DNA of 64,000 nucleotides from Pseudomonas orientalis (GCF_022807995.1 NZ_CP094351.1:2201001-2265000), one strand, 5' to 3'. Positions 1-11,344 are shown, counted from the first letter of the stretch. Notes: generated from the letters alone by a model not told the origin. Numbers and translations: made by a program.

Positions 1-1236
1 CACACACCCACTCGCTGGACTCGGGCCGATGCGCTGAAAGTTAATGAGAATGACCCGACGACCACGCAGCCGTTAGTGCGTCCTGACTTTCCTGTCATGA
101 GTGACACGGTATTTATCTGGGACACCATGCCATTGCGTGAACTTGATGGCACCGTGGTATCCGTCAATGGCTGGTCGGTGATCTTCACACTCACCGCCGA
201 CCGCCGTCCCCACGATCCGCAATTCATCAATGCCGACGGCCGCTACGACATCAAGCGCGACTGGGAAGATCGCCATGGCCATGCGCGTATCTGCTACTGG
301 TACTCGCGCACCGGCAAGGACTGGATCTTCGGCGGTCGTGTCATGGCCGAAGGGGTCTCGCCGACCACCCGTGAATGGGCCGGTACACCGATCCTGCTCA
401 ATAACGCCGGTGATATCGACCTGTATTACACCTGCGTCACCCCCGGAGCGACGATTGCCAAAGTGCGCGGCCGGGTTGTCACCTCCGACAGCGGTGTGGA
501 GCTGGAAGGCTTTAGCCAGGTCAAGTCGCTGTTCGACGCCGACGGCACCTATTACCAAACCGAAGCGCAGAACGCGACCTGGAACTTCCGCGATCCCAGC
601 CCGTTTATCGACCCTGTGGATGGCAAGTTGTACATGGTGTTTGAAGGTAACGTCGCCGGCGAGCGCGGGACACATGAAGTGGGCCCCAATGAGCTGGGGT
701 TGGTGCCACCGGGGCATGAGGACGTGGGCGGGGCGCGCTATCAGGTCGGCTGCATCGGCATTGCCGTCGCCAAGGACCTTAACGGTGACGAATGGGAGAT
801 CCTGCCGCCGCTGGTGACCGCCGTCGGCGTGAACGATCAAACCGAGCGGCCGCACTATGTGTTCCAGGACGGCAAGTATTACCTGTTCACCATCAGTCAC
901 AAATTCACCTACGCCGATGGCGTGACGGGGCCGGATGGCGTCTATGGGTTCGTCAGCGATCATCTGTTCGGCCCTTACACACCCATGAATGCCTCCGGGC
1001 TGGTGCTCGGCAACCCGCCTTCGCAGCCGTTCCAGACGTATTCGCACTGCGTGATGCCCAACGGCCTGGTAACGTCGTTTATCGACAGCGTGCCCACCAA
1101 CGGCGATGACTACCGCATCGGCGGCACCGAAGCGCCCACCGTCAGGATTGTATTGAAGGGTGACCGCTCGTTTGTGCAGGAGGCTTATGACTATGGGTAC
1201 ATCCCCGCAATGCGTGATGTCGTGTTGAACCAGTGA
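1..1236 (+). CDS. lsc: Levansucrase (GH68), 5' end outside window
   Basis: Extracellular fructosyltransferase that splits sucrose and builds levan. The frame is open from base 1, and the residues before the first internal GTG (base 76) read like the usual levansucrase N-terminus ([19 protein letters not shown]), so the true start lies upstream of the window. All three GH68 catalytic residues are visible: nucleophile Asp in IWDTMPL (121-123), transition-state Asp in FRDPSPF (592-594) and acid/base Glu in QTERPHY (844-846). The end [11 protein letters not shown] is typical of Pseudomonas/Erwinia enzymes. No signal peptide is visible in the part present, as is usual for these. The downstream side is a REP pair, then an IS. 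Family assignment is firm; which paralogue it is cannot be told. Confidence 0.95.
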   Translation, partial: HTPTRWTRADALKVNENDPTTTQPLVRPDFPVMSDTVFIWDTMPLRELDGTVVSVNGWSVIFTLTADRRPHDPQFINADGRYDIKRDWEDRHGHARICYWYSRTGKDWIFGGRVMAEGVSPTTREWAGTPILLNNAGDIDLYYTCVTPGATIAKVRGRVVTSDSGVELEGFSQVKSLFDADGTYYQTEAQNATWNFRDPSPFIDPVDGKLYMVFEGNVAGERGTHEVGPNELGLVPPGHEDVGGARYQVGCIGIAVAKDLNGDEWEILPPLVTAVGVNDQTERPHYVFQDGKYYLFTISHKFTYADGVTGPDGVYGFVSDHLFGPYTPMNASGLVLGNPPSQPFQTYSHCVMPNGLVTSFIDSVPTNGDDYRIGGTEAPTVRIVLKGDRSFVQEAYDYGYIPAMRDVVLNQ

Positions 1237-1276
1237 CTGTCTGACGGCAATTTATCAGCAGATAAAATGCTGCAAA

Positions 1277-1366
1277 TGTGGGAGGGGGCTTGCTCCCGAT
1301 AGCGGTGGGTCAGATAAATGAATGTTGACTGACCCAACGTCATCGGGGGCAAGCCCCCTCCCACAG
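1277..1366. repeat. REP pair (type GTGGGAGGGGGCTTGC)
   Basis: Two inverted REP units, TGTGGGAGGGGGCTTGCTCC and the reverse complement ending CCCCCTCCCACA, separated by about 30 bases. It follows the levansucrase stop and may end its transcription. Confidence 0.9.
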
Positions 1367-1463
1367 TTTGATTGCGTTCAGGCCGAAGACTTCATGCATT
1401 CGATAGCCATGGACTTGGAAATTCAGCAAATGCCACCCCTCCCACTGTTGAAATGCAGACAAA

Positions 1464-1477
1464 TGTGGGAGGGGGCT
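1464..1477 (+). repeat. Left stub of a REP split by the IS3-family element
   Basis: TGTGGGAGGGGGCT, the first 14 bases of a REP unit. The rest of the unit resumes at 2724 on the far side of the IS. The last three bases (GCT, 1475-1477) are repeated at 2724-2726 as the target duplication. Confidence 0.85.
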
Positions 1478-1546
1478 TGATCTGGCCTAATGAAATTGGA
1501 CACATCAATAGGGCGCTATGATGGCGCCCAAACCTGAGGTGTACAG

Positions 1547-2685
<1,139 letters not shown>

Positions 2686-2723
2686 AAACCGATAAGAATG
2701 TCCAAAATTACTGGACCAGATCA

Positions 2724-2801
2724 GCTTGCCCCCGATAGCGGTGGGTCAGCTAGAGACATAGTGACTGACACTCCGTCATCGGGGGCAAGCCCCCTCCCAC
2801 A
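2724..2801. repeat. Right part of the IS-split REP pair
   Basis: It continues GCTTGCCCCCGATAGCGGTG and ends with the inverted partner CCCCCTCCCACA. It lies 29 bases past the xylH stop codon, so this REP pair originally sat 3' of the leftward xylose operon. Confidence 0.85.
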
Positions 2802-2830
2802 GGGTTATTCAGTGTTGGTAGCAATTGAGT

Positions 2831-3967
2831 TCAGCGCCTTCCCGCCCGTGTACTCACATCCACCCACACCGCCAGCACCAGGATGCTGCCCTTGACGATC
2901 ATCTGCCAGTAACTGTCCACGTCCAGCATCGACATGCCGTTATCCAGGCTGGTAATCACCAGTGCCCCAAGCAGCGCGCCATACACGGTGCCCGAGCCGC
3001 CGCGCATCGAGGTGCCGCCGATAAAGCACGCGGCAATCGCGTCCAGTTCGCCCATGTTCCCCGCCGACGGTGAACCGGCCGCCAGGCGTGCGGTGTTGAC
3101 CAGGCCGGCCAGCGCGCACATCACGCCCATGATGCCGAAGATCCACAGTTTCACCGCCTGCACGTTGATACCCGACAGCCGCGTGGCTTCCATGTTGCTG
3201 CCCACCGCGTACACACGGCGGCCGAACACGGTCTGGCTGGTGACGTAGCTGAACACGCCGAGCAGCACCAGCAGCAGTAACACCGGCACCGGGATGCCGT
3301 CGTAGCTGTTGAGGGTAGTGACGAACCCGGCCAGCACTGCACCGATCAGCACTACGCGCAGTAAGTCGCGCGTCAGGGCATGCGCCGTCAAACCATGCAG
3401 TGCCCGGTTACGCCGTTGCCTCCAGGTCAGGAACAAGGTCAGGGCAAACAGCAACACGCCCAGGCCAATGCCCACCGAATGCGGCAAATACCCCTGGCCC
3501 ACGTACACCAGCGACGGCGACACCGGCGCGATGGTGGTGCCGCCGGTGATGCCCAGCAGGATCCCGCGAAACGCCAGCATCCCGCCCAGGCCGACGATGA
3601 ACGAAGGGATGCGCAGGTACGCCGTCATATAGCCGTTGGCCAGGCCGATCATCAAGCCGCACAACGCGACCAGGCTCAGGTTGGCCAGCAACGGGATGTG
3701 ATACACCACGTCCAGGATCGCCGCCAGCCCGCCCAGCAAGCCCAGCAATGAACCCACCGACAGATCGATTTCACCGCTGATGATCACCAGCACCATGCCG
3801 CACGCGAGTATCCCTGTGATGGACATCTGCCGCAGCAGGTTGGACAGGTTGCGCGGCGTGAGGAAGCCGCCCTCGGTCTGCCAGCTGAAAAACAGCCAGA
3901 TGAACGCGACGGCGATCACCAGCGCGAGCATTTTGTAGCGGGTGAAAAGCTGTTTGACCTGATTCAT
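2831..3967 (-). CDS. xylH: D-xylose ABC transporter permease XylH
   Basis: Inner-membrane permease of the XylFGH high-affinity xylose importer (BPD_transp_2, the RbsC/XylH/AraH type). It is 378 residues long with about ten hydrophobic segments. Family signatures seen include GEIDLSVGSLLGL near residue 65, the loop YAVGSNMEATRLSGINV and GGTSMRGGSGTVYGALLGAL near the end. It starts immediately after the xylG stop, with no spacer, so translation is probably coupled. It is the last gene of xylA-xylF-xylG-xylH. Confidence 0.95.
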   Translation of the reverse strand: MNQVKQLFTRYKMLALVIAVAFIWLFFSWQTEGGFLTPRNLSNLLRQMSITGILACGMVLVIISGEIDLSVGSLLGLLGGLAAILDVVYHIPLLANLSLVALCGLMIGLANGYMTAYLRIPSFIVGLGGMLAFRGILLGITGGTTIAPVSPSLVYVGQGYLPHSVGIGLGVLLFALTLFLTWRQRRNRALHGLTAHALTRDLLRVVLIGAVLAGFVTTLNSYDGIPVPVLLLLVLLGVFSYVTSQTVFGRRVYAVGSNMEATRLSGINVQAVKLWIFGIMGVMCALAGLVNTARLAAGSPSAGNMGELDAIAACFIGGTSMRGGSGTVYGALLGALVITSLDNGMSMLDVDSYWQMIVKGSILVLAVWVDVSTRAGRR

Positions 3968-5512
3968 CTACGCGGTCTTCCGATCGTTATTATTTTGGCT
4001 GAGCGCAGCGGCGAGCACCTGTTCCTGGGTGAGGCCCTCGTTGATGAAGTCGCCACGCAACTGGCCGTCGCCGATCACCAGCACGCGGTTCGACACGCCG
4101 AGCACTTCGGCGAGTTCCGACGACACCATGATGATCGCCACGCCTTCGGCCGCCAGCGCGCCCATCAGTTTGTAGATCTCGTACTTGGCGCCCACATCCA
4201 CCCCGCGCGTGGGCTCATCCAGGATCAGCACCTTGGGCTTGGCCATCAGCATTTTCGCCAGCACGGCCTTTTGCTGGTTGCCACCTGAGAGGCTGGTGAT
4301 CGGCAGAAACGGGCTGGCGGTTTTCAGGTGCATGCGCGCGATCTGCTGGTCGATGCTGCCCAGTTCGGCCTCGGCGTCGATGCGGGTCAGGCGGGCATAG
4401 CGGTCGAGCACCGCCAGGGTGATGTTCTGGCCCACGCCCAGGTCGGGGATGATGCCCTGGCGCTTGCGGTCCTCGGGCACCATGCACAGCCCGGCGCGGA
4501 TCGACTTGAGCGGCGTGCGCGTGTCGATCACCTGGCCTTCCAGCCACACCTCGCCGCTGTAGCGCCCGGGGTAGGCGCCGAACAGCGCCGACACCAACTC
4601 CGTGCGCCCGGCGCCGACCAGCCCGGCAATGCCGAGGATTTCGCCACGCCTGAGCACGAAGGAAACATCGTCGACGCGTTTGCGCCTGGGGTTGTCGACG
4701 TCGTAGCAGGTGACGTTGCGCGCCTCGAACATCACCTCGCCCACCTCATGGGGTTCGGTGGGGTAGAGGTTGCTCATCTCGCGGCCCACCATCTGGGTGA
4801 TGATCTGCGCGATGTCCATGTCGGCCATGGCGGTGGTTGCGATGTGCTTGCCGTCACGAATCACGGCGATGGTGTCGCACACGGCCGCCACTTCATCGAG
4901 CTTGTGCGAGATGTACACGCAGGCCACGCCCTTGGCCTTGAGGTCGCGGATGATGTCGAGCAGTACCTCGATTTCCGAGCGGGTCAGGGCCGAGGAGGGC
5001 TCGTCCAGGATCAGCAGCCGTGCCTGTTTGTTCAGGGCCTTGGCGATCTCCACCAGTTGCTGGTAGCCGCCGCCGTACTGCGACACCGGCAGCGCCACAT
5101 TCATGTCCGGCACCTTGAGTTCACGCATCAACGCCTCGGCGCGGTGCAGCATCGCCGGGTAGTTCATGCGCCCACCGGGCAGGGTCAGCTCGTGGCCCAT
5201 GAAGATGTTCTCGGCCACCGACAGGTCGGGCACCAGGGTCAGTTCCTGGTGGATGATGACAATGCCGGCGGCTTCGGTTTCGCTGATGGACTGGGCTTTG
5301 AGCGGCTGCCCGTCCCAGAGGATTTCGCCCTCCCAGGTGCCGTACGGATAGACCGCCGACAGCACCTTCATCAAGGTGGATTTGCCGGCGCCGTTTTCGC
5401 CGCACAACCCGACGCACTCGCCGGGCCGTACCTTGATGTCGATGCCGTTGAGGGCGTTGACACCGCCAAAGCTTTTGACGATGCCGTTCATTTGCAGCAG
5501 GTAGTCGGACAT
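3968..5512 (-). CDS. xylG: D-xylose ABC transporter ATP-binding protein XylG
   Basis: A 514-residue cytosolic ATPase with two ABC cassettes in tandem, as in all sugar CUT2 importers. Cassette 1 has Walker [10 protein letters not shown] and [12 protein letters not shown]; cassette 2 has LSGGNQQK followed by [11 protein letters not shown]. The frame remains open further upstream, to 5635, but that stretch is a REP. The start [17 protein letters not shown] at 5512 fits the family length (about 513). A REP pair separates it from xylF, and xylH follows without a gap. Confidence 0.95.
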   Translation of the reverse strand: MSDYLLQMNGIVKSFGGVNALNGIDIKVRPGECVGLCGENGAGKSTLMKVLSAVYPYGTWEGEILWDGQPLKAQSISETEAAGIVIIHQELTLVPDLSVAENIFMGHELTLPGGRMNYPAMLHRAEALMRELKVPDMNVALPVSQYGGGYQQLVEIAKALNKQARLLILDEPSSALTRSEIEVLLDIIRDLKAKGVACVYISHKLDEVAAVCDTIAVIRDGKHIATTAMADMDIAQIITQMVGREMSNLYPTEPHEVGEVMFEARNVTCYDVDNPRRKRVDDVSFVLRRGEILGIAGLVGAGRTELVSALFGAYPGRYSGEVWLEGQVIDTRTPLKSIRAGLCMVPEDRKRQGIIPDLGVGQNITLAVLDRYARLTRIDAEAELGSIDQQIARMHLKTASPFLPITSLSGGNQQKAVLAKMLMAKPKVLILDEPTRGVDVGAKYEIYKLMGALAAEGVAIIMVSSELAEVLGVSNRVLVIGDGQLRGDFINEGLTQEQVLAAALSQNNNDRKTA

Positions 5513-5548
5513 GGGAAAGGCTCGCACGAAAAGGCTGACCCCCACCCC

Positions 5549-5648
5549 TGTAGGAGCGAGCTTGCTCGCGAAAAACGTCAACGATAATGCGCGCTTCCTG
5601 GATAAACGCGACGCTCTCGGGTTTTTCGCGAGCAAGCTCGCTCCTACG
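5549..5648. repeat. REP pair (type TGTAGGAGCGAGCTTGC) between xylF and xylG
   Basis: TGTAGGAGCGAGCTTGCTCG and its inverted copy flank a 50-base spacer. It lies in the leader of xylG inside the operon, where such hairpins often stabilise the upstream message or lower expression of the downstream gene. That role here is inferred. Confidence 0.9.
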
Positions 5649-5675
5649 GGCGGCGAGGTTTTATCGAGGCAATCA

Positions 5676-6677
5676 TCATTGCCCGGCGATCTGCTCTTTG
5701 GTGTAGAACCCGTCCTTCTCCAGCACGTCGATATTGGCCTTGGTCAGCGGTGTCGGGGTGAGCAGGATGGTGTCGACCTGCTTGCTGCCGTTGTCGTACT
5801 GCGAGCTGTAGGTGGGTTTTTCATTGCGCGCCAACTGCACCGACAGTTTGGCCGCCTCGGTGGCGATCAACTTGAGCGGCTTGTAGACGGTCATGGTCTG
5901 GGTGCCGTCGATCACGCGCTTGATCGCCGCCAGGTCCGCGTCCTGGCCGGAAATCGGCACCTTGCCCGCCAGTTTCTGCGCGGCCAGGGCCTGGATCGCA
6001 CCGCCGGCGGTGGCGTCGTTGGAGGCGACGATGGCGTCGATCTTGTTGTTGTTACGGGTCAGGGCGTTCTCGACGATGCTCAGGGCTTCGGTGGGGTTCC
6101 ACTCTTTCACCCATTGCTGGCCGACAATCTTGATATCGCCCTTGTCCATGGCCGGTTGCAGCACCTTCATCTGGCCTTCGCGCAGCACCTTGGCGTTGTT
6201 GTCGGTGGGCGCGCCGCCGAGCAGGAAGTAATTGCCCTTGGGCGCGGCTTGCAGCACGCCGCCGGCCTGCATTTCGCCGACTTTTTCGTTATCGAAGGAG
6301 ATGTAGGCGTCGATGTCGGCATTGAGGATCAGGCGGTCATAGGACACCACCTTGATCCCGGCCTTCTTGGCTTCGGCCACCGCGTTGGTGAGCACCGTGG
6401 CGTTGAACGGCACGATCACGATCACATCGACGCCCCGGGAGATCAGGTTTTCGATCTGCGAGATTTGCTTCTGCTCGTTGGCATCGGCGGACTGCACGAA
6501 CACCTTGGCATCGAGTTTTTCCGCCGCCGCAACGAAGTAGTCACGGTCGCGGGACCAGCGCTCCAGGCGCAGGTCATCGATGGAGAAACCGATTTTCGGG
6601 TGAGCCGAATCGGCCATCACCGGCAGGGCGAGCAGGGCCAGGGCAGTGGCGAGCAGCGTACGTTTGAATGACTTCAT
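5676..6677 (-). CDS. xylF: D-xylose-binding periplasmic protein XylF
   Basis: Periplasmic solute-binding protein delivering xylose to XylGH. It has 333 residues, with a signal peptide ([20 protein letters not shown], cleavage likely after VMA-DSA) and then [20 protein letters not shown], the typical XylF mature start. Other marks are [24 protein letters not shown] and [12 protein letters not shown], all Peripla_BP_4 features. The frame is open to 6776, but the start at 6677 has AGGACG about ten bases upstream and gives a proper signal peptide. It lies second in the xyl operon after xylA, with REP pairs on both sides. Confidence 0.95.
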   Translation of the reverse strand: MKSFKRTLLATALALLALPVMADSAHPKIGFSIDDLRLERWSRDRDYFVAAAEKLDAKVFVQSADANEQKQISQIENLISRGVDVIVIVPFNATVLTNAVAEAKKAGIKVVSYDRLILNADIDAYISFDNEKVGEMQAGGVLQAAPKGNYFLLGGAPTDNNAKVLREGQMKVLQPAMDKGDIKIVGQQWVKEWNPTEALSIVENALTRNNNKIDAIVASNDATAGGAIQALAAQKLAGKVPISGQDADLAAIKRVIDGTQTMTVYKPLKLIATEAAKLSVQLARNEKPTYSSQYDNGSKQVDTILLTPTPLTKANIDVLEKDGFYTKEQIAGQ

Positions 6678-6789
6678 GGTGGTGCGTCCTTTTATTGTTG
6701 TTGGAAAAGACACAGCGTGGTGCGGGTTCAACTGTAGAGCGTCATTCGACGCTCGGTGCAAAGATTTGTCGCGCAAATGTCACCGCCCT

Positions 6790-6889
6790 TGTAGGAGCGA
6801 GCTTGCTCGCGAAGAACGTCAACGATAACGCGAGACACTGGGTTAACCGTGTCGTTCTTGCGTTCTTCGCGAGCAAGCTCGCGCCTACA
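6790..6889. repeat. REP pair (type TGTAGGAGCGAGCTTGC) between xylA and xylF
   Basis: Inverted pair ending CGAGCAAGCTCGCGCCTACA. It occupies most of the xylA-xylF gap, the second REP pair inside this operon. Confidence 0.9.
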
Positions 6890-6897
6890 GAGGGGGG

Positions 6898-8214
6898 TCA
6901 GGTGTAGATGAACCGATTCACGATTCCTTCCAGCATCTCCTGCCGACCGCTCACGGCGTGCGGGTTCAGTTCGTTGGTAAACGCATGCTCAGCCAGGGAT
7001 TGCAGGCTGAACTCGCCCGCCAGGACGGCTTTGCCCAGCGGCTGCTGCCAGCCGGCGTAGCGCTGGTCCTTGAACTGTTGCAGCCGGTCGTTCTGCACCA
7101 TGGCGGCCGCGCGTTCCAGGGCCAGGGCCAGTACATCCATCGCTGCTACGTGGCCGTGGAACAGGTCGATATCGTCCAGGCTCTGGCGGCGCACCTTGGA
7201 ATCGAAATTGTAGCCGCCGTTCCTGAACCCACCGGCCTTTAGGATTTCATAGGTGGCCAGGGTCATTTCCTCGACGCTGTTGGGGAACTGGTCGGTATCC
7301 CAGCCGTTCTGCGGGTCGCCACGGTTGGCGTCGATGCTGCCGAAAATCCCCAGGGACACGGCGGTGGCAATTTCATGGTGAAAGCTGTGCCCGGCCAACG
7401 TCGCATGGTTGGCCTCGATATTCACCTTGATCTCGTGCTCCAGGCCGTATTCATGCAAGAAGCCGAATACCGTGGCGCTGTCGTAATCGTACTGGTGCTT
7501 GGTCGGCTCCTGGGGCTTGGGCTCGATCAGCAGGTCGCCGGTGAAGCCGATCTTGTGCTTGTGCTCCACCACCATGCGCATGAACCGGCCGAGCTGTTCG
7601 CGCTCGCGCTTGAGGTCGGTGTTGAGCAGGGTTTCATAGCCTTCGCGGCCACCCCACAGCACATAGTTGGAACCCTTGAGCTGCAGCGTGGCATTCATCG
7701 CGCTGAATACCTGGGCAGCGGCGTAGGCGAACACCTCAGGGTCTGGGTTGCTCGCGGCGCCGGCGGCAAAACGCGGGTTGCTGAAGCAATTGGCGGTGCC
7801 CCACAGCAGCTTGATGCCGGTCTGTTCCTGATGACGCTCCAGGTGATCGACCATCTGCGCAAAGTGGTTGCGGTACTCCTTGAGCGAACGGCCTTCGGGC
7901 GCCACGTCAGTGTCGTGAAAACTGTAGTAGTCGATACCCAGCTTGGAGAAAAACTCAAAGGCCGCCTCCGCCTTGCCGATGGCCAACTCCATCGGATCGC
8001 CGCTGCGCTGCCACGGCCGCTTGAAAGTGCCCACCCCAAACATATCCGCCCCCGGCCACACAAAGGTGTGCCAGTAACAGGCAGCCATGCGCAGGTGCTC
8101 ACGCATGGGCTTGCCGAGGATCAGCTTGTTGGCGTCGTAGTGACGAAAGGCGAGGGGAGCGTCGCTGGCAGGGCCTTCGAAGCGAACCTGCTCGACACCT
8201 GGGAAGTACGGCAT
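6898..8214 (-). CDS. xylA: Xylose isomerase
   Basis: It converts D-xylose to D-xylulose in the cytosol, a metal-dependent TIM barrel of 438 residues (family about 440). The catalytic His100 and Asp103 lie in [28 protein letters not shown] and [15 protein letters not shown] carry metal-ligand and substrate residues, and [15 protein letters not shown] follows. First gene of the leftward xyl operon. No xylulokinase gene is found in this window, so the next step must be encoded elsewhere. The gene nearest its 5' side is the unrelated toxin-like unit at 8494, with xylR beyond that. Confidence 0.96.
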   Translation of the reverse strand: MPYFPGVEQVRFEGPASDAPLAFRHYDANKLILGKPMREHLRMAACYWHTFVWPGADMFGVGTFKRPWQRSGDPMELAIGKAEAAFEFFSKLGIDYYSFHDTDVAPEGRSLKEYRNHFAQMVDHLERHQEQTGIKLLWGTANCFSNPRFAAGAASNPDPEVFAYAAAQVFSAMNATLQLKGSNYVLWGGREGYETLLNTDLKREREQLGRFMRMVVEHKHKIGFTGDLLIEPKPQEPTKHQYDYDSATVFGFLHEYGLEHEIKVNIEANHATLAGHSFHHEIATAVSLGIFGSIDANRGDPQNGWDTDQFPNSVEEMTLATYEILKAGGFRNGGYNFDSKVRRQSLDDIDLFHGHVAAMDVLALALERAAAMVQNDRLQQFKDQRYAGWQQPLGKAVLAGEFSLQSLAEHAFTNELNPHAVSGRQEMLEGIVNRFIYT

Positions 8215-8493
8215 GGCGTTTTCCTTATTGTTCTTGGCGGTGTCTGGATACTAGCAACGGCACTGGGGCCGCTGATTATGAAAATCACCAAGGGGTGGTG
8301 CGATTTTGAGTGACGGATTCGGAACGGCTCAGGGAGTACAGGAGTTAGGGAAACGTCTGACTTTACGGTGAGGGTCTGCCTCTTCAAAGTTTGGAGCGTC
8401 AGCCAACATCCCCCTTAGGAAGATATAGCAGGGGCTCAATGGCCCTGTTGAAAACATGCCGGGACGTCCCACATAAACAGCCATGGTCGGCTG
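8215..8493. other. Promoter region of the xyl operon and start of the toxin-like unit
   Basis: 279 bases between the divergent xylA (left) and the 400-residue ORF at 8494 (right). A short open frame in it (8440-8514, 24 codons) has no recognisable relatives. No clear XylR site could be defined by eye, and no REP is present. The frame of the right-hand ORF stays open upstream only to a TGA at 8449-8451. Confidence 0.4.
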
Positions 8494-9696
8494 ATGGCCG
8501 GCACTTTGGATAGTTACAGCGACTGTCCCTGTAAAGCCGAGTTGGTGCCGTCGGTGTCGTCAGCCAAGTACCACAGCACAGGTGGCTCGGTTGTGAGTGC
8601 CAACAGGCAAGCCGCCGGGCCGGTCCGGCCAACTGCTTTTCAAAACGCTTATACCCCGGCAAATCATTCGGCACCGCCCGTATTTAACAGCCTCTCGGGC
8701 CAGGAGCCAGGTTTTTACATCGTTCCCAAAAGCGTGACTCGCCAAGCGTTGGAAGCCACGCTGTTTCCAATTCATGATCCGGCTGTGATGCGCAAGTTTC
8801 AATCACTGAATCCCAATACAAGCCACGTCAAAGCCGGCTCGATGATCGTACTCAGCGATCCGAACAACATCTCCTGCACGTATGAAGAAGCTCAACTGAT
8901 GCAGGCTGCACAACACGTCAGCGCATCACTGGATGAGCTGACGCCGGACGAGGCCGACTTTCTGTATCGCCATGGCGCTGAAATCGCTGGGTTCATCGGC
9001 CATACCTCTACCTGGCTCGGCGTTAGTGCGGTGGTGTTGGAGAAGCATCTGAGCAATCTGCGCGACACTCTCCAGGCGATGGAGCGCCTGCATCAGGAAA
9101 GCTATCGGCAGCACGGCCACCTTAAATTCCCGCAGTTCTTTGCTGATCGTCAGCGACTTATGCATCAGCTGGATGCCCATTTGCTCAACTCGACGCGCTT
9201 GCGCGGCCAGACAACTTTGGGCGATCACCCGAAGCTGAAAACGGCCCTGGGTATTTCCAGCCGCAGCTTGGTGCATCACTGGGACAAGGCGGGCGGGCCG
9301 GGTCAGATTCCGGGGTATGCCGCTCATGTGGAGGCGGTCAGTCGTGCTACGGAGTACATGAAGGCGGGTGGTTACATCGGCATTGGTCTTGGCGGGGTAT
9401 CTTCGTTGTTGGCGGTTCAGCAGGTGTGTAATGGGGATTCCGGTGCAGCATGTGAGAAGGTTAAGTTTACCGAAGGAGGAAAATTCGTCGGGTCAACCGC
9501 TGTAGGTGCTGCAACCGGATTGGCAGCCAGCTATGCCAGTACTGCGGTCTGCATTGCGCTTGGCGTCACAACAGGGGTAGGTGGTGTTATTTGCGTTGCT
9601 GCTGTTGTAGGTACCGGCGCATGGGTGGGTACGACTTACGGTGGTAAAACGGGTGAGTACTTAGGTGAAAAAATTTACGAGACCGGACAACCATGA
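8494..9696 (+). CDS. Putative membrane-active polymorphic toxin or effector with LysM-like region
   Basis: Not recognised as a named family; 400 residues. Residues 1-30 contain a Cys-rich start (SDCPCKAEL). Residues about 73-123 resemble a LysM fold (FYIVPK...LNPN...VKAGSMIVLSDP). The middle is helical and polar. Residues about 290-312 and 333-385 are glycine/alanine-rich hydrophobic stretches (YIGIGLGGVSSLLA; VGAATGLAASYAS; GVGGVICVAAVVGTGAWVG) like glycine-zipper pore formers. The stop overlaps the next gene by four bases (ATGA), as in toxin-immunity pairs. The 3' part is visibly more AT-rich than the surroundings. The start codon has no strong ribosome site and is uncertain. A type VI effector role is inference; no secretion gene is nearby. 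Confidence 0.5.
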   Translation: MAGTLDSYSDCPCKAELVPSVSSAKYHSTGGSVVSANRQAAGPVRPTAFQNAYTPANHSAPPVFNSLSGQEPGFYIVPKSVTRQALEATLFPIHDPAVMRKFQSLNPNTSHVKAGSMIVLSDPNNISCTYEEAQLMQAAQHVSASLDELTPDEADFLYRHGAEIAGFIGHTSTWLGVSAVVLEKHLSNLRDTLQAMERLHQESYRQHGHLKFPQFFADRQRLMHQLDAHLLNSTRLRGQTTLGDHPKLKTALGISSRSLVHHWDKAGGPGQIPGYAAHVEAVSRATEYMKAGGYIGIGLGGVSSLLAVQQVCNGDSGAACEKVKFTEGGKFVGSTAVGAATGLAASYASTAVCIALGVTTGVGGVICVAAVVGTGAWVGTTYGGKTGEYLGEKIYETGQP

Positions 9697-10082
9697 CCAG
9701 TATTGATACGTGGCCTCCTTGGATTGCAATCATTGTTACAGGTGGGCCAATTCTTCTCGCAGTTGCTGGCGTTACCTTTAGTTTTTACCTGAGTCGTCGG
9801 CACCTGGAGTCTATGAAAGAGGCACTGAGGAACAGTCACTTTATTTATATATGGGGGACAAGCCTGGGAAAGAGGGGGGTAATCTGGTCGCTTTGGGAAA
9901 TATCAAAAATTGCCGGAATGGTGACGTTGCCAAAGGCGTCTCTTCGCATTGGAGAACTGGACCCTGTCGATCTCAAAAATTTTCCTCCTCACCTAAAACG
10001 CCTGTTGGCCATCAATATGATGATGTTGATCGGTTCCGTCTTTTGGTCAGTAGTTGCAGCCATGCTAGTGGAATTTAGGTAA
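9693..10082 (+). CDS. Small two-helix membrane protein, candidate immunity protein
   Basis: Unrecognised 129-residue protein with hydrophobic segments at about residues 9-32 (IAIIVTGGPILLAVAGVTFSF) and 103-125 (LLAINMMMLIGSVFWSVVAA), joined by a basic, aromatic-containing loop. It overlaps the preceding ORF by ATGA, so the two are translationally coupled. Two 60-base lines that I counted here are about 47 percent GC, well below the surrounding xyl genes. A small inner-membrane partner behind a glycine-zipper protein is the usual layout for immunity to a pore-forming toxin. That role is inferred from context alone. Confidence 0.45.
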   Translation: MTSIDTWPPWIAIIVTGGPILLAVAGVTFSFYLSRRHLESMKEALRNSHFIYIWGTSLGKRGVIWSLWEISKIAGMVTLPKASLRIGELDPVDLKNFPPHLKRLLAINMMMLIGSVFWSVVAAMLVEFR

Positions 10083-10168
10083 GTTAAGCGGGCCTCATCC
10101 CCAGGTCCGCTATCCTTGGCCAGACCTCTGCGTACCTGTTTGCACTGACCGGCCCCAGGACAAAAACA

Positions 10169-11344
10169 ATGAAAACCCTACCGCCCGTGCACCGCATCGC
10201 CTTGCTCTTCAACGGCAGCAAAATCTACGACCGTGGCATCATCGCCGGTATCGGCAATTACCTGAGCAGCACCCGCGCGTCCTGGGATTTGTTCCTGGAG
10301 GAGGATTTTCTCTGTCGCCTGCGCGGCATCGAGCGTTGGCAGGGTGACGGGATCATTGCCGACTTCGACGACCCGTTGATCGGCGAGGCGTTGGCGGGGA
10401 GTCGAATACCGGTGGTGGCGGTGGGCGGGTCGTATGCGGATGTCAGCCTGTATCCCAAGGGCATTCCCTATGTGGCGACCGATAACCATGCCCTGATGAA
10501 GCTGGCCTACGAGCACCTGATCGAGGCGGGGTTGACGCGGTTTGCCTGTTTCAGCCTGCCCGAAGCCCAGGCCAATCGCTGGGCTCAGGAGCGTGAGAAA
10601 GCCTTTCGCGGATTGATGCAGCGCGATGGCTTGCAGGTGGAGATCTATCGCGGGCTGGGGACCAGCGCGCCGTTGTGGGACAGCGCGGTGGAGCAGCAGA
10701 TTGCCTGGCTGCACAGTTTGCCCAAGCCCATCGGCATTATCGCGGTGACCGACGCCCGTGCCCGGCAGCTGTTGCAGGCCTGCCTGACGGCGGGGATTGC
10801 GGTGCCCGAGGAAGTGGCGCTGATCGGTATCGACAACGACCCGCTGACCCGCACGCTGACGCGGGTGCCGCTGAGTTCGGTGATCCAGGGCACCGAAACC
10901 ATGGGCCGCACCGCCGCCGCGCTGCTGCACCAGATGCTGCATGGCAAACCCTGTGCGGGCACGCAGGTGCTGGTGCCGCCGGACGCGATCAACGTGCAGG
11001 CCTCCAGTCTGCACCAACCGTTGGGCAACCCTTATGTGATGCAGGCGCTGCTGTTTATCCGCCAGTACGCCTGCCAGGGCATCAAGACCGCCCAGGTGGC
11101 GGCGTATGTCGGGGTGTCGCGTTCATCGTTGGAGTCGCACTTTCGCAAGGTGCGCGGGTGCAGCGTGCATGACGAGATCCTGCGCTTCAAACTTGCCGCC
11201 GCCGCCAAGGGCCTGGAAAACCAGGCCCTGGCGATTGCCGATATCGCGCAGACCTGCGGGTTCACCTCGGCGCAATACCTGCACACGGTGTTTCGCCGCG
11301 AGTTCGGGTGTACGCCCAGGCAGTACCAGCAGGGCGCGGCCTAG
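10169..11344 (+). CDS. xylR: Xylose operon regulator XylR (AraC family with sugar-binding domain)
   Basis: 391-residue activator. Residues about 8-270 form a LacI/periplasmic-binding-like sensor (HRIALLFNGSKIYDRGIIAGI; VALIGIDNDPLTRTLTRVPLSSV), and about 285-388 are the two AraC helix-turn-helix units (TAQVAAYVGVSRSSLESHF; IADIAQTCGFTSAQYLHTVF). This is the E. coli XylR architecture and length. It should bind xylose and activate the leftward xylA-F-G-H operon, from which it is now separated by the toxin-like pair. CAGGA precedes the ATG. Confidence 0.93.
   Translation: MKTLPPVHRIALLFNGSKIYDRGIIAGIGNYLSSTRASWDLFLEEDFLCRLRGIERWQGDGIIADFDDPLIGEALAGSRIPVVAVGGSYADVSLYPKGIPYVATDNHALMKLAYEHLIEAGLTRFACFSLPEAQANRWAQEREKAFRGLMQRDGLQVEIYRGLGTSAPLWDSAVEQQIAWLHSLPKPIGIIAVTDARARQLLQACLTAGIAVPEEVALIGIDNDPLTRTLTRVPLSSVIQGTETMGRTAAALLHQMLHGKPCAGTQVLVPPDAINVQASSLHQPLGNPYVMQALLFIRQYACQGIKTAQVAAYVGVSRSSLESHFRKVRGCSVHDEILRFKLAAAAKGLENQALAIADIAQTCGFTSAQYLHTVFRREFGCTPRQYQQGAA

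Noticed and set aside
5513..5635. 41-residue N-terminal extension of XylG
   Set aside because: It translates a REP pair (SKLAPT is a typical REP-derived peptide) and exceeds the family length.
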